Shown: positions 43,509-52,900 of the stretch, piece after piece
Layout of the letters: every line of letters begins with the position of its first letter
How positions within the stretch are numbered: position 1 is the stretch's first letter
NCBI GenBank assembly: GCA_050247515.1
Contig: JBFWUB010000019.1
Location: 1-64,000 of the forward strand
DNA: 64,000 bases
Direction of reading: 5' to 3'
Source: RAM1 sp050247515
GTDB taxonomy: Bacteria > Pseudomonadota > Gammaproteobacteria > Burkholderiales > Burkholderiaceae_C
The notes under the pieces: generated by a model
Told to the model about the DNA's origin: nothing
The model's database searches: none
What the model saw: the letters and a program-made list of their open reading frames with translations, nothing else
Position numbers and translations under genes: made by a program

Positions 43509-46500
43509 ATGACGCAGGGAGCGGGTGTGACACAAGCCAGAACTGAAACCATCCAACCGCGGCAGCGGTGGGGCGCCGCGCTGGTGGCGCTGTCGCTGCT
43601 CGCGCCTTCACTCACGCCCGCCGTGCACGCGGCCGAGTTGCTGATTGACGAAGGCGTGGTGGTCAAGTTCGGGGCGGATGCGTCTCTGGTGGTGCGCGAC
43701 AAGCTCACCGCCGCCCCCTCGGTGCTGATGACCGGCGCTGCGGATGACGCGGCCATCGGCCCCGTGGCACCCTCTGCCCAGACGCCCGCGGCCGCAGGCT
43801 GGCGCGGCCTGCGGGTGGAGAAATCCGCCTCGGCCTTTGGCACCTCCACCTTCACCGGCATGACCATCCGCTACGCCGGCGCGGCCGAACCCGGCGGCAC
43901 CGGCGCGGCGCTGACGCTGCGCGGTGTGAACACGCCGCTGCGCAACGTCCAGCTCAGCGACAACACGCTGGGCCTGCGCCTGACCGAAGGCGCCGCACCC
44001 GTGGTCACGGGCGCAAGCTTCCTGCGCAACACCATCGGCCTGCAGGCCGAAGACGCCAGCAGCCCGGCCATCATTGACAGCCAGTTTTCGCAGAACAGCA
44101 GCGCCGCCATCGTGAACCTGTCGCCGTCCACGGTGATCCAGGCCACGGGCAACTGGTGGGGCGCGGGCACCGGGCCGAAAGACGCTGCCGGCAACCCGCA
44201 GGGCCAGGGTGACGCTGTCTCGGCCGGCGTGAACTACGCCAGCTACCAGACCCAGATTCCGCTGATCAACCCCAGCATCCGCCTGGCCAGCCCCGCGCCG
44301 TACTTCGAGCAGACCACGCTGGTGCTGGCCCTGGCCTGCCAGAACGCCACCGAATACCGCATTGCCGAAAACGGCGCGTATGGCAGCACCGGCTTTGTGC
44401 CCATGCCCGCCGGCGGCCTGGGCACGGTGAGCTACACCACATCCGCCAGTGACGGCCGCAAGGCCATTGGCGTGGAGTACCGCAACACCAGCGGCGCCAC
44501 CACCACCACGCTGCTGGTCAACCCGGCCGCCACCAACACCGCGGGCGTGCTGATCGACCGCCAGGCGCCCGTGCTGGCCATCAACACGCCCGCTGCGGGC
44601 AGCGTGCTGGCCCAGCCCATCGTGGTGGAAGCCGGCGTATCCGACGGCGGCGGCCTGAGCCGCGTGGAGTTTTACCTGGACGGCCTGCTGATGTCCACGC
44701 AGACCACCCCACCGCCCGGTGGCCTGTACACCTGGGCCTGGAACACCGACGCCAGCCCCAACGGTGACCACACGCTGCGCGTGGTGGCCACCGACGAAGC
44801 CGGCCGCGTGACCGAGCAGACCCGCGTGGCCACGGTGTCGCGCGTGCCGCCGCCGCCCGATACCGAAGGCCCGGTGATCGCCAATGCACGCATGGCGGGC
44901 ACGCCGCTGGCCAACGGCCGCATCGTGGAGCGCGACGCCCCCGTGACGCTGGAGGTCACCGACCGCAGCGGCGTCGCCCGGGTGGAATTGCTGCTGGACG
45001 GCCAGACCGTGGCGCAGCCCGTGCCGCAAGGCGGCGGGCAGTACGCGGCCAGCTTCAGCATTGCATCAGTGGCCAATGGCACGCACACGCTGGCCTGGCG
45101 TGCGGTGGACTCACTGAGCAACGTCAGCAGCATCAGCTATGTGGTGCAGGTGGCGCACGCTGCGCCCAACGCGCCGCAGATCACCAGCCCGGCTTCGGGC
45201 ATCACCACACGCAACACGTCGGTGCTGGTGTCGGGCACCGCGCCCGCCGGCACCACGGTCACGTTCACCGTCAACGGCCAGCCGGCCGGCAACCCGGTGG
45301 CCGTCGCCGGTGGCAGCTTCAGTGGCAGCGTGCCGCTGGGCAGCGGCACCAGCCAGATCCGGGCGTTTGCGACCGACATCTACGGCACCAGCCCCGCGTC
45401 CAGCGCGGTCACCGTCACGCTGGACAACAGCGTGCCGGCCGCGCCGTCCAACCTGACCGCTGCCGCGCTGGCCGACGGCAAGGTGCGGCTGACCTGGGCC
45501 CGCTCCACGGATGCCAATGCTGTGCGCCACGACCTGTACCGCTCGCGCAATGCCATTGCCGACATCGCCGGCGCCACACGCGTCAACGCCAGCGGCCTGA
45601 ACGGCACGAGCTACGAAGACCTGCCCGGGCAGGACGGTGTGTGGTACTACCGCATGGTCACGGTGAACGCCGTGGGCACGCCGTCAGCCCCCACCAACGA
45701 GGTGCAAGCCAACGCCGACGGCACGGCGCCCAAGGCGCTGTCGGTCGCCTACACGCCGCTGGGCAAGGTTGATGCGGCAACAGGCCGCGTCGGCCAGGGC
45801 CGCATCAACCTGGTGCTGACCACCAGCGAAGAACTGCAGGCCCCGCCCTACCTGGCCATCGTGCCGCACGGCGGCGCGCCGATGGTGGTGGACCTGGCGC
45901 GCGCCGGCACCACCACCTACAGCGGCTTCATCGTGGTGGACGCCAGCACGCCATCGGGCACGGCCAATGCGCTGTTCTCGGCGCGCGACATGGTGGGCAA
46001 CCGCGGCACCGACATTCAATCCGGCGCCACGCTGCGCATTGATACCGAAGGCCCGGCACTGGCCGCCATCACGCTGAGCCCGGTGGCGCCGATCCGCGTG
46101 GACACATCGCCCACCGTGGCCGCCACGTTCGTGTACAGCAAGGCATTGAAGCCCGGCACGGCGCCGGTCATCAAATACCTGCTGTCCGGCCCGGTGCGCC
46201 AGCCCATCACGCTGGGCGGCGTGGCGCAGGTCAACGCCATCACCTGGCAGGCCACCTTCACGCTGCCGACGGATGCGGGCCTGGGTTCGCCCGAAACCTT
46301 CGCGTTCAGCTCGGCCGCCACCGACGACCTGGACAACGTGTCCACGCGCGTCAACGCGCCCAACAAGTTCCAGGTCTACCAGAACAACCTGCCGCCCGCG
46401 GCCGTGCCGCTGGCCCTGACGGCCAAGGCGCAGCCGGGCGGCAAGGTCAAGCTCAACTGGTTTGCGGTGGACGAAGCCTTTGCCTACGAGGTCTACCGCC

Positions 46501-49500
46501 AGGACCCGGGGCAGGGCACGCTGGCCCCCATAGGGCGGGCCAGTGGCACGGAATACGTGGACACCACACCGGCCGACGGACGCTACGTGTATGCGGTGGC
46601 ATCGGTGCGCCAGTCCAACGGGCAGGAAACCGTGTCGGCGCAAAGCGCCACGGTGGAGGTGCTGGCCAGCGCCACCGCGCCGGGCGCGCCGCAAAACCTG
46701 GTGCTGCAGCTCACCGGCCAGGGCATCAAGGCCACCTGGCAGCCGCCCGTGGCCAGCACCGTCGATTACTACAACCTGTACCGCGCCAGCGGCACGGCCA
46801 TCAACAGCATTTCCGGGCTGACACCGATCAAGACGCGGGTGAAAAACCCCATCACCTATGACGCATCGCCCTCGCCATCTGAAAGCGCCTACGCCGTCAC
46901 GGCCGTGGACATTGCAGGCAATGAATCGGCGATTTCCAACTCGGCCTACCTCAACGCCAGCCTGCTGCCGGTGCGCAGCCCGCGCATAGACCAGATCGGC
47001 GGCAGCCAGCCCACGGTGAGCTGGACGGCGCCCAACGGCAACGTGGCGGGTTACCACGTGTATGTGGGGCCGGATGCCGCGCCCGTGCGCCTGACCAGCG
47101 CGCCGATTGCCGGCACCACCTTTGTGGACACCGGCTACACCGCCGGCGAGCGCCGCTACACCATCGCCACGGTGGACGGCACCGGCCAGGAAATCGGCCG
47201 CAGCCTGGTGCTGCCGGCCGTCACCACCCAGCTGGTCTCGGGCCTGCCCATCAAGCGCGGCGTGATGAACCGGCTGCAGGTGCAGGTGTCCAACACCTCG
47301 GCCGCGCCGGTGGACAACGCCCGCGTGGTGCTGCGCCTGCCCGTCAACCGCGAGCTGACGCAGTTCAAGGACCACAGGTCCGAGCCCTTCAGCCTGGGCG
47401 CCAGCCAGACGCTGCTGGTGCCGGTGGTGGTGGGCGGGTACGCCGACATGCCCGGCGCCCCCGCCATGCAGATCGGCATGGAAAGCGCGCCCAACGAAGA
47501 CGAGCTCATCAAGATCGCGCGCAACCAGGTGGTGGACACCGCCGACAGCGCCCTGGTGGTCGGCATGGCCACCGGTGAATTCACCCGCGGCGCCACCGGC
47601 AAGGTGCGCCTGACGGTGGAAAACACGTCTGACGTCGAGGTGGAGCTGCTCACGGCGCTGGCCGGCGGCACGGCTGCGTCAAGCGAGCTGCGCTTCAAGA
47701 TCCTGGACGGCGATGGCAACGTGCTGGCCACCCAGCCGTACAAGCAGGCCATAGGCGCCAGCGTGATCACGCTGCCCACGGGCCAGACCGTGGCACGCAT
47801 CCCGGCGGGCACCAGCTACACATCGGACCAGTTCGACCTGACCGTGCCGGCGTCCAGCCCCAACAACGTGCGCGTGAAGCTGGAGGTCGACAAGCTGCGC
47901 TACCACACGGGCCGCGACGACGAAGTCACCATCACCGGGCGGGGCACTGAAAAACAGGTGTCGCTGGTCGACACGGCCTACCTGGGCGAGGTGACCAGCG
48001 TCAGCCCGATCAGCTCGTTTGGCGAGCAGGACATCGTGATCACGGGCCGCGCGCTGGACCGCGCCAGCAGCCAGCCGCTGCCCAACACACGCCTGAAGCT
48101 GGTGATGAACCAGCAGGGCTTTGAACGCAGCTTCGAGGTGCTGACGGCCGCATCAGGCGAATTCACCTACACCTTCAAACCCACCGTGACCGACGGCGGT
48201 CTGTACAAGGTCAGCGCCATCCACCCGAGCATGACGGACCGGCCCGAGCAAAAGGCCTTCACCATCAACCGCGTGGTGTTTGGCCCCACCCCGTTCAAGG
48301 TGGACGTGCCGCGCAACTACAGCTACAGCGTGCCGCTGATCGCGCGATCGGGCGCGGGCACCACGGCCAGCAACATGCGCTTTGTGCTGGAGGCATCGGC
48401 CCAGCCCACCGGCCAGCTGCCTGCCGGCGTGCAGCTGCAGCTGCCCAACCCGGTGAGCATTGGCGAGCGTGCGCAGGTGAACATGCCCGTGGTGTTCAGC
48501 GCCAACAACGACGCGCTGGCGTCGGGCAGCATCATCCTGAACGTCTACAGCGACGAGCGTCCCCAGGGCGGAGCCCAGACCGGCGGCGCACCGCTGGGCC
48601 AGGTGCGGCTGGACTATGTGCTGAGCGAAGCCAGGCCCTTCCTGGTGTCCACGCCCAGCCTGATCGAAACCGGCCTGTCGCAAGGCGGCAGCCAGATGGA
48701 AACCGTGCAGGTGCAAAACAAGGGCCTGCAGGACGCACTGAACCTGCAGTTCACGCTGACCCAACCCGATGGCTCCGCCGTGCCGCCGTGGGTCAGCCTG
48801 GCCGGCCAGGCCAACGGCACGCTGGCCGTGGGCGACCGGCGCTCGGTGGACGTGCAGTTTGCGCCGCCGCCCAGCGTGCTGGAGGGCATGTACGAGTTCC
48901 GCCTCAACGTGGCGGGTGACAACGTGCCCGCGCAGGCGCTGAACATCTACGCCAGCGTGACGCAAAGCGGTGAAGGCAACGTGCTGTTCAGGGCGTCGGA
49001 CATCTACACCGCCACGCTGGACAAGCAGGGCCGCCTGATCCCGGGCCTGGCCGGCGCCACCATCACCCTGCAAAACGAAGACGTGGCCAGCGTGACGCGT
49101 GAGCTGGTGACCGATGCGCTGGGCGAGGCCTACTTCCAGACGGTGCCGGCCGGCCGCTACAAATACCGCGCCCGCGCCAGCAACCACCAGGAGGTGGGCG
49201 GGCGCCTGCAGATCAAGCCCGGCATCACGGTGAACCAGCCGGTCTTCCTGGACTACAACCTCATCAACGTCGAATGGAGCGTGCGCGAGATCACGATCAA
49301 CGACCGGTACGAGATCACCATCGACGCCACGTTTGAAACCGACGTGCCCGCGGCCGTGGTCGTCATGCAGCCCCCGGCGGTCAACCTGCCCAAGATGGCG
49401 GCCGGCGACGTGTTCTTTGGCGAACTGACGCTGACCAACCACGGCCTGATCCGTGCCGACCAGGTCAAACAGAAGCTGCCCACCAGCGACCCGTACTTCC

Positions 49501-49904
49501 GCTATGAATTCCTGGTGAACGTGCCCGACACGCTGGAGGCCAAGCAGCGCGTGACCATCCCGTACCGCGTGGTGGCCGTGCAGTCGCTGGACGCCCCGGC
49601 CGCCGGCGGCGCGGCCAGCGGCGGCGGCTGCTACAGCTACAGCAACACCACCGAAGTGAGCTGCACCTACATCTGCAAGAACGGCGTGCAGGCGCAGTGC
49701 AACACCAAGACCAGCTGGTTCTCTGTGGAGAACAGCTGCGGTTCGGGTGGCAATGGCGGCGTGGGCGGCATCGGTGGGGGTGGCGGCGGCGGAGGTGCGG
49801 GCGGCAGTGGCGGCTTTGGCGGCCTGAGCGGCGGCACCAGCACGCCGATCCAGCTCAAGGGCAAAAAGTGTGTGGGTGTACCGGACGGCAAGCAATGCAA
49901 ATGA
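43509..49904 (+). CDS. Giant exported Ig/FN3-repeat protein with Cys-rich and Gly-rich tail
   Basis: A 2131-residue exported protein. The signal peptide ends near AVHA (about residue 41). Residues about 45-250 are a right-handed beta-helix (GTGAALTLRGVNTPLRNVQL; PAIIDSQFSQNSSAAIV). Bacterial Ig-like domains follow (about 350-640), then FN3-like domains near 645, 960, 1057 and 1155, each with a W or Y pattern such as KVKLNWFAVDEAFAYEVYRQ. CARDB-like and carboxypeptidase-regulatory-like domains lie at about 1240-2000. The tail has a cysteine cluster (CYSYSNTTEVSCTYICKNG), a poly-Gly stretch and a final CVGVPDGKQCK. Its stop overlaps the RHS start by four bases, so it is coupled to the toxin gene and could be its carrier or surface anchor. 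Confidence 0.82.
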   Translation: MTQGAGVTQARTETIQPRQRWGAALVALSLLAPSLTPAVHAAELLIDEGVVVKFGADASLVVRDKLTAAPSVLMTGAADDAAIGPVAPSAQTPAAAGWRGLRVEKSASAFGTSTFTGMTIRYAGAAEPGGTGAALTLRGVNTPLRNVQLSDNTLGLRLTEGAAPVVTGASFLRNTIGLQAEDASSPAIIDSQFSQNSSAAIVNLSPSTVIQATGNWWGAGTGPKDAAGNPQGQGDAVSAGVNYASYQTQIPLINPSIRLASPAPYFEQTTLVLALACQNATEYRIAENGAYGSTGFVPMPAGGLGTVSYTTSASDGRKAIGVEYRNTSGATTTTLLVNPAATNTAGVLIDRQAPVLAINTPAAGSVLAQPIVVEAGVSDGGGLSRVEFYLDGLLMSTQTTPPPGGLYTWAWNTDASPNGDHTLRVVATDEAGRVTEQTRVATVSRVPPPPDTEGPVIANARMAGTPLANGRIVERDAPVTLEVTDRSGVARVELLLDGQTVAQPVPQGGGQYAASFSIASVANGTHTLAWRAVDSLSNVSSISYVVQVAHAAPNAPQITSPASGITTRNTSVLVSGTAPAGTTVTFTVNGQPAGNPVAVAGGSFSGSVPLGSGTSQIRAFATDIYGTSPASSAVTVTLDNSVPAAPSNLTAAALADGKVRLTWARSTDANAVRHDLYRSRNAIADIAGATRVNASGLNGTSYEDLPGQDGVWYYRMVTVNAVGTPSAPTNEVQANADGTAPKALSVAYTPLGKVDAATGRVGQGRINLVLTTSEELQAPPYLAIVPHGGAPMVVDLARAGTTTYSGFIVVDASTPSGTANALFSARDMVGNRGTDIQSGATLRIDTEGPALAAITLSPVAPIRVDTSPTVAATFVYSKALKPGTAPVIKYLLSGPVRQPITLGGVAQVNAITWQATFTLPTDAGLGSPETFAFSSAATDDLDNVSTRVNAPNKFQVYQNNLPPAAVPLALTAKAQPGGKVKLNWFAVDEAFAYEVYRQDPGQGTLAPIGRASGTEYVDTTPADGRYVYAVASVRQSNGQETVSAQSATVEVLASATAPGAPQNLVLQLTGQGIKATWQPPVASTVDYYNLYRASGTAINSISGLTPIKTRVKNPITYDASPSPSESAYAVTAVDIAGNESAISNSAYLNASLLPVRSPRIDQIGGSQPTVSWTAPNGNVAGYHVYVGPDAAPVRLTSAPIAGTTFVDTGYTAGERRYTIATVDGTGQEIGRSLVLPAVTTQLVSGLPIKRGVMNRLQVQVSNTSAAPVDNARVVLRLPVNRELTQFKDHRSEPFSLGASQTLLVPVVVGGYADMPGAPAMQIGMESAPNEDELIKIARNQVVDTADSALVVGMATGEFTRGATGKVRLTVENTSDVEVELLTALAGGTAASSELRFKILDGDGNVLATQPYKQAIGASVITLPTGQTVARIPAGTSYTSDQFDLTVPASSPNNVRVKLEVDKLRYHTGRDDEVTITGRGTEKQVSLVDTAYLGEVTSVSPISSFGEQDIVITGRALDRASSQPLPNTRLKLVMNQQGFERSFEVLTAASGEFTYTFKPTVTDGGLYKVSAIHPSMTDRPEQKAFTINRVVFGPTPFKVDVPRNYSYSVPLIARSGAGTTASNMRFVLEASAQPTGQLPAGVQLQLPNPVSIGERAQVNMPVVFSANNDALASGSIILNVYSDERPQGGAQTGGAPLGQVRLDYVLSEARPFLVSTPSLIETGLSQGGSQMETVQVQNKGLQDALNLQFTLTQPDGSAVPPWVSLAGQANGTLAVGDRRSVDVQFAPPPSVLEGMYEFRLNVAGDNVPAQALNIYASVTQSGEGNVLFRASDIYTATLDKQGRLIPGLAGATITLQNEDVASVTRELVTDALGEAYFQTVPAGRYKYRARASNHQEVGGRLQIKPGITVNQPVFLDYNLINVEWSVREITINDRYEITIDATFETDVPAAVVVMQPPAVNLPKMAAGDVFFGELTLTNHGLIRADQVKQKLPTSDPYFRYEFLVNVPDTLEAKQRVTIPYRVVAVQSLDAPAAGGAASGGGCYSYSNTTEVSCTYICKNGVQAQCNTKTSWFSVENSCGSGGNGGVGGIGGGGGGGGAGGSGGFGGLSGGTSTPIQLKGKKCVGVPDGKQCK

Positions 49905-52900
49905 ACACGATGAGCTTTGACAACGCAGCCCGGCGCCTGCGCGCCCTGTGCGCGGGACTGGCCCTGGGCCTGAGCTGCACCTGGGCCCAGGCCCAGGGCA
50001 ACGTGAGCCCGCCCAACGGCACGCACAGCCAGGAAATTGTGGACCTGGCAGTGCAGACGGTGGCCGGCGAAGTGAGCTGGACGCGGGTCTTCAACGGCAG
50101 CGGCTGGCGCTTCAACCGGCATTGGGACGGCATCAGCGGCAGCTACAAGGCCATGACCACGCAAAGCACGGGCGGCGGCTCGCCCCAGCAGCTCACCAGC
50201 GCGGGCGGGGGCGTGGAAACCTGCTGGATCTGGGTGGACGAAGACTGGCAGCCCAGCGACGGCGTGGCGGGCCTGCCGGGCAGCGGCGCAGAAGCACCGG
50301 TGATCCTGAGCCCGCAAAGCTACCTGCCCGCCAACAACAGCCAAAGCCAGACCACCCAGCCGCTGAGCGCGGCGGTAGGCAGCGCATTCGCCAGCGCCTG
50401 CGGCGGCATCGGCGGCAACGTCACCGGCGGCGGCGAGGCGCAGGAATTCGAAGGCTGGCGCAGGGGCGGCGGCCTGTATGTGGGCACGGGCGGGCGCTAC
50501 ATCTTCAAAAACCGCTACCTGCTGGAAAAAGCCCCCATCCTGCGCCTGGGCGAACTGGCAGGCGAACCGGCGGGGGGGGACATCGCGCTGACCAACCTGC
50601 AGGCCGTGGCGGCGGGCTGGCGCTGGAGCGACCGCGCCGGCGACTGGGCCGAATACGACGACCAGGGGCGCATGACGCGCTACGGCGACAAAAACAACAA
50701 CACCGTCTGGCTGCAACGCAACGCCGCTGGGCAGGTGGTGCGAATTGGCGCTGCAGCGGCCAACGCCGCCACGGCATCCACGGCCCTGACGCTGCACTAC
50801 AACGCCGCGGGCTACCTGACCCAGGCCAAAGACTACCCGCAGCCGGGCAACCCGCTGGACGCGGCGCAGCGCACGGTCAGCTACAGCTACGACGCCAACG
50901 GGCGCATGACAAGCGCCACCGACGCAAGGGCGCAAACCAGCCAATACCTCTACGACAACCGGGCGCGCCTGACGCAAACGACCGACCCGCTGGGCCGGCA
51001 GACCAGGCTGACCTACGACGAAGGCAACAACAGCGTCAAACAGATGACGGCGGCCGACGGCGGGGTGAGTGACTTTGCATTCAGCTACGACGACGCGCGC
51101 AAAGTCTTCTACAGCAAAAGCCAGGGCCCGGCCACGGCCAATGGCCGCAGGGTAGAGGACTACACCCACGACCGCGCAGGCGACCTCATCAAATACGAAG
51201 TCAACGGCCGGGTGGAAATGGAAGTCAAACGCGACCCGGTGGCGCGCACCGAGACGCGCACCAACGCCCGGGGCTTTGCGACGGTCTTCACCAAGAACGA
51301 ATACGAACAGATCGTGCAGGTGCAGCACCCTGACGGCAGCAAGCAAAGCACGCAATACGAAGCGGTGCGACTGAACCCGCTGCTGGAAACGGACGAGCTG
51401 GGCGTCAAAACGAAATACGACTACGACACTCGGGGCAACCTCCTCAAAACCACCCAGGCGCAGGGCACGGCCGAAGAACGAATCACCGAATACGAACTGG
51501 ACGCTACCGGCCGGCCCACCAAAATCACCCGCAAAGGTCGCACAGAGTCCAACGGCACAACGACGCCGGACGCCGTCTGGCAAATCGCCTACGACGCCGC
51601 AGGCCAGATCAGCCAGACCACCGACCCCGAAGGCCAAGTGCGCGCCTATGTGTACAACCGCCTGGGGGCACTGGTGCGCTACACCGACCCGCGCGGGCAC
51701 AGCACAAGCTACGAAACAGACGCAGCCGGCAACCTGACCAAGGTGACCAACGCCCTGGGCCAGGTACGCACCTATGCGTATGACGCGGCCGGCAACCTCA
51801 CGACAGCCACCGACGCCCGCGGCAAAGCCACCCTGGCCCACTACGACGCCATGAACCGGCGCGCCCGCATCACCAACGCGGTGGGCGGGCAATACCAGCT
51901 GCAATACGACGCCCAGGGCCAGCCGGTGAAAGAAACCGACGAAGACGGACGGACCACGACAGCACGCTACGACACCTACCTGCGCCTGATCGAACAAGGC
52001 GACGCCCTGGGCCACACCATCACCCACGGCTACCAGATCGCAGACGGCGGCGCAGGCGTGCTGGGCAGCCTGGGCGAGCCAACGGACACCCAATACCCGA
52101 CGTTTCGCAAACAGGTGCGCTACGACAGCCGGGAGCGGGCCACGACCCAAAGCCTGATCCACACGAATGCCGCAGGATCGGAAACCCTGACCATCGGCCA
52201 GACATACGACGCCCGAGGCCAGCTCAAAACCGAAACCGACGCCTACGGCAAAACCCGCAGCTACAGCTACGACGCGTTGGGCCAGCTCATAGAAACCACA
52301 GACGCCCTGGGCCACAAAACCAAAGCCCAATACGACGCCCGCGGCAACCTGATCACCCTGACAGACGCCAAAGGCAACACCCACACATTCAGCTACGACC
52401 GCAACAACCGCCTGACGCGCGAAACCCTGCCGATGGGCCAGACCACCACCTATGCCTGGGACGCCGCAGGCAACCTGGCAGAGAAGACCGACCCCAAAGG
52501 CGTCAAGACAAGCTACACCTACGACGCCGCCAACCGCCTGACAGCACAAACCCAGACACAAGGCGGAGCAACGATCCGCACCACCCAGCTGACCTGGGAT
52601 CCAGAAAACAACCTCACAGCCTGGACCGACACCGACGCCACCCGCCCCGCAGGCCAACAAACCAGCAGCGCAACCGCCACCTACGACGACGCCGGCCGCA
52701 AAACGTCAGAAACGACCACCTACCCCAACCCCACGGGCACCCCCTACACCCTGGGCTACAGCTACCAATACAGCCCCGCCGGCAAAAAGACCCAGCTGAC
52801 CTGGCCCGACGGCACCCAGATCGGCTACGGCTACAGCGCGCACGGCGAGCTGGAAACCGTGAACATCCCCGGCGAAGGCAACATCAGCATCAACCAGTAC

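Noticed and set aside
49667..52660. A 997-codon open frame opposite the RHS gene
   Set aside because: Antisense to strong YD repeats; its periodic composition mirrors those repeats.
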